Assembly (NCBI GenBank): GCA_024277255.1
Contig: JAJRVQ010000104.1
Location: 1-57,500, forward strand
Length of the DNA stretch: 57,500 nt
Origin: Acidobacteriota bacterium
GTDB taxonomy: Bacteria; Acidobacteriota; Thermoanaerobaculia; Multivoradales; SZUA-115
Direction of reading: 5' to 3'
Shown: in pieces, positions 35,439 to 45,034 of the stretch
Layout of the letters: each line of letters begins with the position of its first letter
Numbering within the stretch: the first letter of the stretch is position 1
Notes under the pieces: model-generated
Database searches by the model: none
Told to the model about the DNA's origin: nothing
The model's input: the letters and a program-made list of their open reading frames with translations, nothing else
Program-made: the position numbers and the translations under genes

Positions 35439-35559
35439 AGGCGGTGACCATTCGCTGAGCGAGTACCGCGAGGAGAGGCTTCTCAGGACCCGCGAATGGC
35501 TCGACCGCTACGTGCGCGACGGCGCCCAGCCACCCAGCTTGGTGCCGCACGGCGACTGA
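35386..35559 (+). pseudogene. C-terminal fragment of an S9/alpha-beta hydrolase peptidase
   Basis: 57 codons from the ATG at 35386: 'MTAVLIEAHRPERLILYEGGDHSLSEYREE', then 'TREWLDRYV'. This is the end of a prolyl-oligopeptidase-type domain, including the catalytic His in 'GGDHSLSE'. The Ser and Asp of the triad and the rest of the enzyme are absent. It overlaps the 3' end of the amidohydrolase in another frame. Most likely the residue of a deletion that joined two neighbouring genes. Confidence 0.55.
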
Positions 35560-35860
35560 GCGTCAGCTCGCATTACTCTCTTGGCTCCGTCACGGTTCCG
35601 AAACTCTTGTGCACCTGTAGCTTGGAGATAGCTATTCGCCACAATTCGGTGGAAGGTTGAGCGAGTGGTAGGTGGGCCAGCACGCCTGTTTGATGCCGGC
35701 CGGCGGTTTGCCGTTTGCCTGGCCAACGATCGTGGCGTTGTCGAATTCGTCCTCCGCGATGATTCCGGGCAAGACAGCTTTCTCTTGGCCTTGGCAGGCA
35801 GAGGGAGTGGCCCTCTTGACCTGTATTCAATCGCGTCTTGGAGAAGGAGAGTAAAGAGCT
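35560..35860 (+). other. Intergenic region before the di-heme oxidoreductase
   Basis: About 300 nt with no frame that has protein character. It holds the probable promoter of the di-heme gene and, directly before its ATG, a ribosome site (GAGAAGGAGAG, 35840-35850). A TTGACCTG-TATTCAAT string at 35816-35831 might be part of a promoter, but the spacing is too short for a standard one. Confidence 0.4.
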
Positions 35861-37387
35861 ATGAAGAACCCGAGATTCCTCGGTCTGTGTACAGTTTTGT
35901 CTTTGATGCTGATCGCACCGGTCGCCCTCGCTGCCCAATCGGGTGGCGTGGACGTGGGACCGGCTCATCCGGAGATCGGAACCCTCCAGCAGATTCTTGA
36001 CGATCTGGCGGCGGGTGCTCTCGACTTCGATGATCTACGCCGGTTTGGCCTCTCCGTCTTTTCCACGCCGTTCAATACGTACGACGGTCTCGGCGACGGC
36101 CCCTTCGATCCCTCGGAGCTCGACACCGCGGCATTCGGCCATCGCCCCACCCTGCAGGGCAACGGCCAGATCCTGCGCGTCAACGGGTTGGACGCGCAGA
36201 GCTGCAATGAATGTCATTCCCTGGTCAGCCACCGCACGCGCCCGCCGCAGTTGGGCCTCGGCGGCGTCGGTGGGATGGTACAAAACGCGATCATCATGCC
36301 CACTTTGATCGACGTGGCGGATTCCTTCGACGATCGGGTCCTCTTCCAGAGTGGCCACGATCCGGAACTCGACCTGGTTTTCGACGGCGTGGCCGATTTC
36401 AACGGCCGCTTTTCCAATCCGCCCTTCCTCTTCGGCGGGGGCGGTGTCGAGGCGCTGGCCAAGGAGATGACCCAGGATCTCCAAAAGCTGCTCGCCATCG
36501 CCCAAAGCTCTCCCGCCGGCACCACGGTGGTTCTCAAGACGCACGGCGTCAGATTCGGCAGCATCACCTCGCTGGGTGGCGGACAGGTCGACCTCTCGGC
36601 GGTGCAAGGCGTCGGTTTCGCCGACAACTCGACCCACGATCCCGCCGATGTACTGGTGGTGCGCCCCTTCGGTCGCAAGGGCGAGAACTTCTCGATGCGC
36701 GATTTCGACCGCGGCGCAATGCAATTCCACTTCGGTGTGCAGCCGGTGGAAGTCGTTGGTGAAGACGTTGACGAGGACGGCGACTCGGTGACCAACGAGG
36801 TCTCCGTGGCGGAGATGAGCATGCTGCACATCTTCAGTGTCACCAACCCGGTTCCTGTGGTGGACACCTCTTCCCTGCAGGCGCGGAGTGGTTTCAAGTA
36901 CTTCCGCGACATCGGTTGCTCCAAGTGCCATATCCCGGCGCTGGTCACCAACTCCCCCTCCCTGCCGCTGGCCCACCCGGAGGTCGCCAATGCACCGTAC
37001 GACAACGTCTACCTCAAGATCGATCTGACCGAGGTGGGATTCCAGGAGGTCAGCAACGGCGGTGTCATCGTGCCCCTCTTCGCCGACCTGAAACGCCATG
37101 CTATGGGACCGCGTCTCGCCGAGACCTTCGAACGGGGAGGCGATGTCGCTCAGGATGAGTTCACCACCGCCCGCCTGTGGGGTATCGCGGACACCGCTCC
37201 CTACCTTCACGATGGCCGGGCCACGACTCTCTACCAGGCGATCGAGTTCCACGGCGGCGAGGCGCAGACGGTCCGAGATCAATTCTTGAACCTCTCCGAC
37301 GCGGCGCAGAAGTCCATCCTTGCTTTCCTGATGACGCTACGCACCCCCGAGGAGCCCAACGAGGAGCTTCTACCGCTGGATCCTTGA
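35861..37387 (+). CDS. Di-heme oxidoreductase family protein (DHOR/MauG-like)
   Basis: 508 aa with signal peptide (…APVALAAQ). Two heme c motifs: CNECH at about residue 111 and CSKCH at about 351, far apart as in di-heme peroxidase/thiol-oxidoreductase-like proteins (PF06537 or DUF1111 families). 'DTAPYLHDGRATTLYQAIEFHGGEAQ', near the end, is the conserved block that supplies a distal heme ligand in this superfamily. Periplasmic; could reduce peroxide or oxidise an unknown donor. The stop lies next to or overlaps the lipoprotein start. Confidence 0.85.
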   Translation: MKNPRFLGLCTVLSLMLIAPVALAAQSGGVDVGPAHPEIGTLQQILDDLAAGALDFDDLRRFGLSVFSTPFNTYDGLGDGPFDPSELDTAAFGHRPTLQGNGQILRVNGLDAQSCNECHSLVSHRTRPPQLGLGGVGGMVQNAIIMPTLIDVADSFDDRVLFQSGHDPELDLVFDGVADFNGRFSNPPFLFGGGGVEALAKEMTQDLQKLLAIAQSSPAGTTVVLKTHGVRFGSITSLGGGQVDLSAVQGVGFADNSTHDPADVLVVRPFGRKGENFSMRDFDRGAMQFHFGVQPVEVVGEDVDEDGDSVTNEVSVAEMSMLHIFSVTNPVPVVDTSSLQARSGFKYFRDIGCSKCHIPALVTNSPSLPLAHPEVANAPYDNVYLKIDLTEVGFQEVSNGGVIVPLFADLKRHAMGPRLAETFERGGDVAQDEFTTARLWGIADTAPYLHDGRATTLYQAIEFHGGEAQTVRDQFLNLSDAAQKSILAFLMTLRTPEEPNEELLPLDP

Positions 37388-37404
37388 CCCTCTCGGCTGA
37401 TCCT

Positions 37405-39060
37405 GTGATCACCCCACCGCCGCCGGGTTTCGCGGCCTGGCGGCGGTGGAGCCGTGCCGTGCTCTTGGCCGCCTGCGGCGCCTTGGTGGTGGGCTGTGTC
37501 ACCGGTGGCGGTCACCCTTCGCCTCCTTCAGCTGCGAGCGCGGTGACGCGCCGGCCAGCACAGTTGGCAACCCCCCGGCAGGATCGCTCCGACCGTGTCA
37601 CTTCGCTCGCCGAAACCGAAACCGGTACCGATACACCGCTGATCAGCGCGCTGCGCGGCGGCCGGCCACAGGTCGCGGCGCAGCTGCTGGCCGGCGGTGC
37701 CGATCCCAACCAATCGGGCGAGCACGGTCGCACTCCATTGATGTGGGCGGTGAGCGGAGGGTACCGCGCTCTCGTCCACTCCTTGCTCGCCGCCGGTGCC
37801 GACCCCAACGCCCAGGATGGCTCGGGAAACACCGCACTCTTCTTTCCTCCGGCTTCGGGTGATCCGGCGGTGGTGGAAGCTCTACTCGCCGCCGGAGGCC
37901 GTCCACAGGTTGTCAACGGCGCCGGACGGAGCCCTCTGATCGCCGCCGCCTCCCTCGGTCATCGGCGTATCGTGGCGTTGCTGTTGACGCGGGAGGTGGC
38001 CGTCGACGCTGCTGCGGCTGATGGGTGGACCGCGCTGGCGGAGGCGTTGAACCACCAGCATGAGGAGACGGCGGCACTCTTGTTTGACCGAGGGGCGGCG
38101 ATCGAGATTCAGCTGGCGGAGGGCTGCCCTCTCCTCCAGCTGTTCGCCGCGCGTGGCAACCTCTCCGCCGTCGGCTTCCTCATCGACCACGGAAGCGAGG
38201 TCAACCGTTCGGCCGGCGCCGACTGCCACGCAGGCGAAACTCCCCTCGGCGCCGCGGCTCGCGCCGGCCGTTCGAAAGTCGTCGAGGCCCTTTTGGCAGG
38301 CGGCGCGGATACCGAGATCTATGATCGCAGCGGCTATACTCCGCTGTTGAGGGCGGCGGACGAAGGCCGCGCGAAGGCCGTCGCAGCTTTGCTCGCCGGC
38401 GGCGCCGCAGTGGATCGACCCACAGGCGATGAAACGGCGAGCACCGCTCTCCTCTTGGCCGCTCGCAAGGGACACCGCGCGGTGGTCGAAGCGTTGTTGG
38501 CGGCTCGCGCCGACGTCCAGGCTGCTACCCGTGGTGGGGTCACGGCTTTGATGTACGCGGCCTACTACGGCGACCGGCCGCTCACCGAAATGTTGCTGCG
38601 CTCCGGGGCCGAGATCGATGCCCGCAACCGCAATGGCAACAGCCCCCTCCTCTTTGCCGTGGTACGCGGGCAGGAAGAAGTCGTGCCGCTTCTCCTGCAA
38701 GCCGGTGCCGAAGTTGATGTGGAGACCTTCGTCGAAGCCTTCGGTCGGGTCACGCCGCTGATGCTCGCGGCGGGCCGCAACCATCGGTCGATCGCTCGCC
38801 AACTCCTCGCTGCCGGCGCTGCCGTCGACCGCCCCTGCCAGGTCGACGGCTTCGGCTTGGTCACTCCGCTGATGGTGGCCGCCCAACGCGGCTACACCGA
38901 GGTGGTGGCGGCACTGCTCGCCGCGGGAGCCGATCCCTTGCGCCGGGAGGCGGGGGCCATCTCGGCCCTCGATAGGGCACGCCGTGCCGGCCATGTCGCG
39001 ATCGTAGAGTTGATGGAGGCGCGCTCGGATTCGGCGTCGTTTTCACCTCCGCCGCTTTGA
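37405..39060 (+). CDS. Ankyrin-repeat lipoprotein
   Basis: 551 aa from the GTG at 37405; a TTG at 37384 overlapping the previous stop is an alternative. A lipoprotein signal ends in 'LVVGC'. From about residue 75 to the end there are about 12 ankyrin repeats of 33 residues ('GRTPLMWAVSGGYRALVHSLLAAGADPNAQ' type), with two longer irregular units. It is a protein-binding solenoid at the outer membrane or periplasmic face. Coupling to the di-heme gene suggests a joint role, as ankyrin proteins accompany periplasmic peroxidase/catalase in other bacteria (AnkB-KatB in Pseudomonas), but that link is an analogy. Confidence 0.85.
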   Translation: MITPPPPGFAAWRRWSRAVLLAACGALVVGCVTGGGHPSPPSAASAVTRRPAQLATPRQDRSDRVTSLAETETGTDTPLISALRGGRPQVAAQLLAGGADPNQSGEHGRTPLMWAVSGGYRALVHSLLAAGADPNAQDGSGNTALFFPPASGDPAVVEALLAAGGRPQVVNGAGRSPLIAAASLGHRRIVALLLTREVAVDAAAADGWTALAEALNHQHEETAALLFDRGAAIEIQLAEGCPLLQLFAARGNLSAVGFLIDHGSEVNRSAGADCHAGETPLGAAARAGRSKVVEALLAGGADTEIYDRSGYTPLLRAADEGRAKAVAALLAGGAAVDRPTGDETASTALLLAARKGHRAVVEALLAARADVQAATRGGVTALMYAAYYGDRPLTEMLLRSGAEIDARNRNGNSPLLFAVVRGQEEVVPLLLQAGAEVDVETFVEAFGRVTPLMLAAGRNHRSIARQLLAAGAAVDRPCQVDGFGLVTPLMVAAQRGYTEVVAALLAAGADPLRREAGAISALDRARRAGHVAIVELMEARSDSASFSPPPL

Positions 39061-39126
39061 CGATAGGCTGGCGAGGCTGTTTTTTTGGGTCGATAGAGCT
39101 ACTGCGCAGCGCAGTGGGAGGGTTTG

Positions 39127-41013
39127 ATGAGATCACGGTGGATGAGTGTCGGGTCGAGCTGGAGGTTGGTTGCCGCACTGTTCTTGTGCTCGCTGTGGGT
39201 GGACAGCCCGGGGCTGTGGAGCGAGCAGGCCGCGACAGCCACCAAGGAGCCGCTCGCCGCGGAGTCGGTCGCGGCCGACGGGTTCGCGGGGAGCGTGGCG
39301 GTAGTCGGTGTTCGCCTCTTCGATGGCGAGCGGACAGTTCCCAAGGCGACCGTGGTCTTTTCCCAGGGCAAGATCATCGCCGTGGGGGCCGAGGTCGAGG
39401 TGCCGGAGGGGGCGGTGGTCGTCGCCGGTGAGGGCAAGACTCTTCTGCCCGGCTTCATCGACTCGCACACCCACAGCTGGGGCGATGCGCTGGAGCGGGC
39501 TGTTGTCTTCGGGGTTACCACCCAGCTGGACATGTTCACCGACCCGCGCTTCTTGCGCCAGGTCCAGGCGGAGCAGGCCCAAGGCAAGCCGCTGCCGCGT
39601 GCCGACATGATCTCGGCCGGCGTTCTGGCCACTGCGCCCGGCGGCCATGGTACGCAATTCGGTGTGCCCATCCCGACGCTGACGGCGACCGATCAAGTCA
39701 AGGATTGGATCTCTGATCGGGTTGTCGAGGGCTCTCAGTTCATCAAGGTGGTGATCGAAGACGGTTCACTCTTCGGCCGTGAGATCCCCACTTTGGATCG
39801 ACAGATCGTGGCGGCGGTGATCGTCGAGGCCAAGCGCCACGGTTTGCTGGCGGTGACCCACACGCACACCCTGGAGGGTGCGCGGATGGCGATCGAGAGC
39901 GGCACCGACGGTCTGGCCCATCTTTTTCTCGACCATGCCGCCGACGACGAACTGCTGCGGCTGGCGAAGGAGCACGGGATCTTTGTCGTGCCGACGATGA
40001 CGGTGCTCGAAAGCGCCACCGGGGTGGCTTCGGGGACCTCGCTGGTGGCCGACGAGCGGCTGGCTCCCTTCCTCAACTCGGCGGAAAAGGTCAACCTCGC
40101 CAAGGCCTTTCCCAGCCGTGGGCTCACTATGTCGGTGGTCGAGGAGACGGTACGCAAACTACGCGCGGTGGGCGTACCCATCCTGGCCGGCTCTGACGCT
40201 CCCAACCCCGGGACGACGCACGGCGCCAGCATTCACCGGGAGATGGAGCTGCTGGTCGGCGCCGGCCTGACACCGAGCGAGGCTCTCAAGGCCGCCACCG
40301 CCGCTCCGGCGGACGCCTTCGGTCTCAAAGATCGGGGGCGTGTCGCGGTTGGGCAACTCGCCGACTTGGTGCTGGTGGAGGGTGATCCGACCGCCGAGAT
40401 CACCGCCACCCGCTCCATCGCCGCGGTGTGGAAGCGGGGCTTGCCGATCGATCGGCCCGCCGTCTCGGCGCAGCAGCGCCAGGTGGCGGAAGCGCAAGCG
40501 GAGGCCAGTCGGCCGCGGCGCGAAGCGGGTCTGGTCAGCGACTTCGAGAGCGGTGTGGAGGCGGAGTACGGCTTTGGTTGGACGGCGTCGACCGATCAGT
40601 TCTTGGGCGGCAAGTCGGTGGTGGAACTCGGCTGGTCGCCAGAGGGCGCCGCGGGCAGCGACGGAGCGTTGCTCATCCGGGGTGAGATCCGCGAGGGCTT
40701 CGCCTATCCCTGGGCGGGAGCGATGTTCTTTCCCGGCTCGGCGCCGATGGAAGCGGCGAATCTCAGTTCCATCGAGACGCTGACCTTCGATGTTCGAGGC
40801 GCCGGCAGGTTCCGCGTGCTGTTGTTCGCCCAGAGCCTGGGGCAGACCCCGACGCAAGAGGAGTTCGACTCCACCGACGAATGGCGCACGGTCCACATCG
40901 ATCTGACCCAGGTGCAGAATCTCAAGATGGACGGCTTTGTCGCCTTCTTGATTTCGGCCGGGGCGCAGCCCGGAGAGTTCGAGCTGCGGGTCGACAATGT
41001 CGCCTTTGAGTGA
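39127..41013 (+). CDS. Exported amidohydrolase with C-terminal CIA30-like domain
   Basis: 628 aa. ATG at 39127 (TTG 39124 also possible) after GGGAGG. Hydrophobic export signal in residues 10-35. Amidohydrolase domain 60-470 with metal ligands intact: 'DSHTH', Lys in 'IKVVIEDG', His in 'VTHTHT' and 'GLAHLF', Asp in 'AGSDAPNPG'. From about residue 475 a jelly-roll domain ('VSDFESGVEAEYGFGWTASTDQFLGGKSVVEL…FDVRGAGRFRVLLFAQ…DNVAFE') of the CIA30/carbohydrate-binding-like type, a fusion common in Acidobacteriota. Substrate unknown: imidazolone/dipeptide-like by fold. Confidence 0.88.
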   Translation: MRSRWMSVGSSWRLVAALFLCSLWVDSPGLWSEQAATATKEPLAAESVAADGFAGSVAVVGVRLFDGERTVPKATVVFSQGKIIAVGAEVEVPEGAVVVAGEGKTLLPGFIDSHTHSWGDALERAVVFGVTTQLDMFTDPRFLRQVQAEQAQGKPLPRADMISAGVLATAPGGHGTQFGVPIPTLTATDQVKDWISDRVVEGSQFIKVVIEDGSLFGREIPTLDRQIVAAVIVEAKRHGLLAVTHTHTLEGARMAIESGTDGLAHLFLDHAADDELLRLAKEHGIFVVPTMTVLESATGVASGTSLVADERLAPFLNSAEKVNLAKAFPSRGLTMSVVEETVRKLRAVGVPILAGSDAPNPGTTHGASIHREMELLVGAGLTPSEALKAATAAPADAFGLKDRGRVAVGQLADLVLVEGDPTAEITATRSIAAVWKRGLPIDRPAVSAQQRQVAEAQAEASRPRREAGLVSDFESGVEAEYGFGWTASTDQFLGGKSVVELGWSPEGAAGSDGALLIRGEIREGFAYPWAGAMFFPGSAPMEAANLSSIETLTFDVRGAGRFRVLLFAQSLGQTPTQEEFDSTDEWRTVHIDLTQVQNLKMDGFVAFLISAGAQPGEFELRVDNVAFE

Positions 41014-41022
41014 GGTTGGTTA

Positions 41023-41073
41023 CCGCGGCACTGTGCTCCTCGCGGCACCGTGTTCATCGCGGCACCGTGCTCA
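41023..41073 (+). repeat. Three tandem 17-bp repeats between convergent genes
   Basis: Three head-to-tail copies of CGCGGCACCGTGCTCAT-like sequence (41023-41039, 41040-41056, 41057-41073), each one to three bases different, fill the gap between the amidohydrolase stop and the CLC stop. Probably a slippage-type minisatellite; the third copy overlaps the CLC stop. Confidence 0.7.
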
Positions 41074-43101
41074 CAGCGCCCGCAGCTTCTTGAGCGCCGG
41101 CTCGTCGGCGACCAGCACCAGCCGGTCGCCCCGTTCGACCACCGTGCTCGGTTCCGGTACGACATCGAGCGTCTGGTCGATACCCGACCCTTGAGGTCTG
41201 CGGACGACCAGAATCTGGGCACCGTAGCGCGCCCGGACATCCAGATCGCGGATCGAGCGGCCGATGAAGATGCCGGGAGCGTCGATCTCGGCCATGCGGT
41301 GGTGCTTGCCGAGGATGACCTCTTCCGTTGAACTTGCTGCACTGACGCTGCTCGAAATCTCCGAAACCATGTCGCGCTTGAGGATCTCTTCGTTGTAGGC
41401 GTCCAGCAGGTGGCGCCGGCTGACCACTCCGACCAGCTTTCCGTTCTCGGTCACCGGCAGCTCCTCGCGGCTCTTGCCGCCGAAGATACGCATGACGGCG
41501 TCGAGGCTCTGGTTGGGTTGCAGGGTGCGGGAGTCTTCGCGCGCCAGATCGCCGGAGGTGAGCCGCTCGGTGGCGAGAGTGTCGGAGGCGCTGCTCTTGC
41601 GGATGGTGTTGCGCAGCTCGGGCAGTGCGATGGTGCCCACGAAGGTGCCGTCGTCGTCGATGACATAGATGCGGGCGGTTGGCTGATCCGCCACCCGTTC
41701 GACGAGTTGTCCGACCGAAACCTCTGCCTGTACCGTGGCGAAGGTCGGACTCATCACGTCGCGGACACTGAGGGCGCGCAGTACGTTGATGTCCTGGCCC
41801 TTGCGGATGTTGATGCCGCGCCGGCGCAGCTTGAGGGTGTAGATCGAGTCGCCACTGAGACGGGTGGCGACCAGCGTCGAGATGATGCAGGCGGCCATCA
41901 GGGGAACGATCAGCTTGTAGTCCGAGGTCAGCTCGAAAATGATCAAGATGGCGGTGATCGGGGCGTTGGTCGCTGCCGCGACGACCGCCCCCATGCCCAC
42001 CAGGGCGTAGGCGCCGGGTGACTGAACGATCGAAGGTAGCCAGCCCTGGAAGGTGGCCCCCAGCGCTCCGCCGGTCATCGCGCCGATGAAAAGCGAGGGG
42101 GCGAAGACGCCGCCGGAACCGCCAGAGCCGATGGTGATGCTGGTGGCGATGATCTTGAGGACCAACAACAACCCCAGCAGCGTGATCGCCGTCTCGCCGC
42201 GCAAGGCTTGCTCAATCGCCTCGTAGCCGACGCCGAACACTTGCGGGTAACCGATGCCGATGACTCCCACCACGGCTCCGCCTAAGGCGGCGACGGACCA
42301 GACCGGCATAGGTAGTTGATCCGCCCAATCCTCCGTTTTGTAAAGCACCTTGACGAAAGCCAGGCCGACCAGTGCCGATACGATCCCCAGCAGCGCGTAA
42401 ATGGCGAGTTCCCAGGCGCTGGTGAGGGAGTATTCGGGGACGACCAAACCGGGGAAGTCGCCAAGGTAGTGGCGTGCAATGACGGTAGCCACCACCGAGG
42501 AGATGACGATCGGGCTGAATTGAGTCACGGCGAAATCACCGAGGATGATCTCCACCGAGAAGAGGGCGCCGGCCAAGGGGGCGTTGAATGTCGCGGCGAT
42601 TCCCGCCGCGGCTCCACAGCCCACCAGGGTGCGCAGCCGTGTCCCGGAGAGCTGAAGCCACTGGCCCAGCGTCGAGCCCAGGGCTGAGCCGATTTGCACG
42701 ATCGGTCCTTCGCGCCCCACCGAACCGCCGCTTCCGATGGAGATCGCCGAGGCGAGCGTCTTGACCACCACCAGTCGCGGTCGCATCGCCCCCGATCGCA
42801 GCGCCACCGCCTCCATCACCTCGGGCACGCCGTGCCCCTTCGCTTCGCGCGCCAGGTAATAGACCATCGGTCCAACGATGAGGCCGCCCAGAGCCGGGAT
42901 CAGCACGATGTACCAAGACGGGTGTGCTGATACCTGGGAGACGGAGTAGGGTCCGTGGCCCCAGGTGAAGCCCTGCATCATGGAAATCAGCTTGCGAAAC
43001 AGCACGGCACCGGCTCCGCCGAGGCAGCCGACCGCCACCGCCATGGTCACCATAAACGTGTGTTCGGCCTGCTTGGCACGGGAGAGAAGATTCTTGAACA
43101 T
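41071..43101 (-). CDS. CLC chloride channel/transporter with CBS and RCK-C-like domains
   Basis: 676 aa from the ATG at 43101. CLC core 1-440 with 'GSGGSVGREGPIVQIGSALGS' (selectivity filter and gating Glu in GREGP), 'ATFNAPLAGALF', 'GSGGSGGVFAPSLFIGA' (GxFxP) and 'ATNAPITAILIIFELTSDYKL'. Then a CBS pair at about 450-595 ('ARIYVIDDDGTFVGTI', 'LPVTENGKLVGVVSRRHLLDAY') and a TrkA-C/RCK-C-like tail ('IRDLDVRARYGAQILVVRR…VVERGDRLVLVADEPALKKL'). It exchanges Cl-/H+ or conducts anions; the tail suggests ligand control. Divergent from hflX. Confidence 0.9.
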   Translation of the reverse strand: MFKNLLSRAKQAEHTFMVTMAVAVGCLGGAGAVLFRKLISMMQGFTWGHGPYSVSQVSAHPSWYIVLIPALGGLIVGPMVYYLAREAKGHGVPEVMEAVALRSGAMRPRLVVVKTLASAISIGSGGSVGREGPIVQIGSALGSTLGQWLQLSGTRLRTLVGCGAAAGIAATFNAPLAGALFSVEIILGDFAVTQFSPIVISSVVATVIARHYLGDFPGLVVPEYSLTSAWELAIYALLGIVSALVGLAFVKVLYKTEDWADQLPMPVWSVAALGGAVVGVIGIGYPQVFGVGYEAIEQALRGETAITLLGLLLVLKIIATSITIGSGGSGGVFAPSLFIGAMTGGALGATFQGWLPSIVQSPGAYALVGMGAVVAAATNAPITAILIIFELTSDYKLIVPLMAACIISTLVATRLSGDSIYTLKLRRRGINIRKGQDINVLRALSVRDVMSPTFATVQAEVSVGQLVERVADQPTARIYVIDDDGTFVGTIALPELRNTIRKSSASDTLATERLTSGDLAREDSRTLQPNQSLDAVMRIFGGKSREELPVTENGKLVGVVSRRHLLDAYNEEILKRDMVSEISSSVSAASSTEEVILGKHHRMAEIDAPGIFIGRSIRDLDVRARYGAQILVVRRPQGSGIDQTLDVVPEPSTVVERGDRLVLVADEPALKKLRAL

Positions 43102-43340
43102 GTTGGCCTCGAATCTCGCATCCGGAAGGGCTCCGAAGCGGGTGGCGGACAGTGTGCGAGAAGACCCTAAGCGTGTCAAGAAGAGATTGAACGGGGTACC
43201 GTCTCGCCGTCCTGGCCGGCTTTCCCGCCGGCTGGACAGTGGCCGCATGTGAGCCATTCTCCGGTGCCCCGCAGACGACAACCGCGGCGGTGCGTTTGCG
43301 CAGTATGATGATGCGTGCCGGCAGCCGGCCAACGCTCTCC

Positions 43341-45026
43341 ATGATCGAAGGAAACACTCACGGCCTCCAAACTTCGCAGCGCAAAGCGCTGGAGCGGACC
43401 TTTCGGCGCAAGGTTGGCAAGAGCGAGGTGGTCTCCCCTGAGTTGGCTCGTCATCTGACCGGTCTGTCGCGCGAGATGGGGCGCCAAGTCGGTGTGCTGC
43501 TCAGCCGCGAGGGGGTGGTCAAGAGCGTCGTGGTGGGGGACGCCCACCAGTTGATGCTGCCCGATGTCGGCCGGCTGCGAGGTGGCCCCGGCCGCTTCCG
43601 CGGCCTGCGCTTGGTGCATACCCACCTGCGCGGGGAGCCGCTGTCGGCGGACGATCTCAACGACCTCGCCCTGCTGCGGCTCGATCTCGTGGCGGCGATC
43701 GAGGTGATGGAGGACGGCGGCGCGGGGAGTATCGAACTGGCCCATCTGGACCCCGCCGGCTTGGTGGCCGACGATGTTGGCGAGGTGGGCGCAGAGTCGC
43801 CGGCGGCGGAGCCGGTGGAGCCGTTTCGCCGCATTCTGGCGCGCGACATCCACGCTCTCGACTTCGATTTCGAACTCTCCATCGGCGCGCTGGAGGCGGA
43901 GTACACCCGTCTGCATGGCGGCCCGGGTGGCAAGAAGGAGGAGGAGCGCGCGCTCGTTGTCGGCCTCGAACCGGACGACGAACACTTCGCCGAGATGCTG
44001 GAGCTGGTCCGCTCCTCCGGGGTGGTGATCGCCGGTACGCTGAGGCAGCGCCGGCGCAAGCTGCACCCGAAGACGGTGGTCGGTCGCGGCAAGCTCCAGG
44101 AGCTGGTGCTCGAAGGGATGCGCCGCCGAGCGACGGTGGCGATCTTCGATGTGGACCTCAAACCGGCGCCGGCGCGGGCCTTCGAAGACGCCACCGGGTT
44201 GAAGGTGATCGATCGCACGCAGCTGATCCTCGACATTTTCGCCCAGCGGGCCAAAAGCCGCGACGGCAAACTGCAAGTCGAGTTGGCGCAGCTCAAGTAC
44301 TCGCTGCCGCGGCTGACCGAGAAGGACGCCGGCCTCTCCCGGCTGACCGGCGGGATCGGTGGCCGAGGCCCCGGCGAGACGGTGATGGAGATCGGCCGGC
44401 GGCGGATTCGCGACCGCATTAGGGCATTGGAAAAACAGGTGGAGCAGCTCTCCCGACAACGGGACCTGCGCCGCCAGCGCCGCCGCCGGGCGGAAATCCC
44501 GGTGCTGTCGATCATCGGCTACACCAACGCCGGCAAGTCGACGCTGCTCAACGCGATGACCAACAGCAAGGTCGAAGTCCAGGACAAGCTGTTCATGACC
44601 CTCGACCCGACCAGCCGTCGCCTGCGGTTCCCGCGCGAGGGGGAGGTGATCATCACCGATACGGTGGGTTTCATCGCCGATCTGCCGCCGGACCTGATCG
44701 CCGCCTTTCGCGCCACCCTCGAGGAGCTGGCTGACGCCGACCTGCTGTTACATGTGGTCGATGCCGCGGACCCACAACTCGAAGCCAAGGTAGCCGCGGT
44801 CGACAAGCTGTTGCGGGAGCTGTCGGTGAAGGAGATCCCGCAACTGATGGTGCTCAACAAGGCCGACCTGCTGAACCCGGCCGCGGCGGAGGCCCTGGAG
44901 CGTCGCTACCGGGGCGTGGCCGTCTCGGCGACGCAGCGCCAGGGGCTGCGCAAGCTGGTCGCCGTCGCCGAGCAGCGGCTGGGCGACGGCCGGAAGTTGA
45001 TGCGGCCCGAGGCCGTCTATCGATAG
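43341..45026 (+). CDS. hflX: GTPase HflX
   Basis: 561 aa from the ATG at 43341; the frame is open further up but similarity starts about 10 residues after this Met. It has an extended N-terminal domain ('[30 protein letters not shown]…') as in long HflX proteins, a glycine-rich ATP-binding subdomain ('[13 protein letters not shown]'), a coiled coil ('[18 protein letters not shown]') and the G domain: '[14 protein letters not shown]' (G1), 'DTVGFI' (G3), 'NKADL' (G4). It splits stalled ribosomes under stress. A possible -10 (TATGAT) is at 43304. Normal length. Confidence 0.94.
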   Translation: MIEGNTHGLQTSQRKALERTFRRKVGKSEVVSPELARHLTGLSREMGRQVGVLLSREGVVKSVVVGDAHQLMLPDVGRLRGGPGRFRGLRLVHTHLRGEPLSADDLNDLALLRLDLVAAIEVMEDGGAGSIELAHLDPAGLVADDVGEVGAESPAAEPVEPFRRILARDIHALDFDFELSIGALEAEYTRLHGGPGGKKEEERALVVGLEPDDEHFAEMLELVRSSGVVIAGTLRQRRRKLHPKTVVGRGKLQELVLEGMRRRATVAIFDVDLKPAPARAFEDATGLKVIDRTQLILDIFAQRAKSRDGKLQVELAQLKYSLPRLTEKDAGLSRLTGGIGGRGPGETVMEIGRRRIRDRIRALEKQVEQLSRQRDLRRQRRRRAEIPVLSIIGYTNAGKSTLLNAMTNSKVEVQDKLFMTLDPTSRRLRFPREGEVIITDTVGFIADLPPDLIAAFRATLEELADADLLLHVVDAADPQLEAKVAAVDKLLRELSVKEIPQLMVLNKADLLNPAAAEALERRYRGVAVSATQRQGLRKLVAVAEQRLGDGRKLMRPEAVYR

Positions 45027-45034
45027 GTCGACTG

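Noticed and set aside
35740..35860. Sigma-54 promoter before the di-heme gene
   Set aside because: A TTGGCAGG-like string is present but the GC/TTGC spacing and -12 element do not match.
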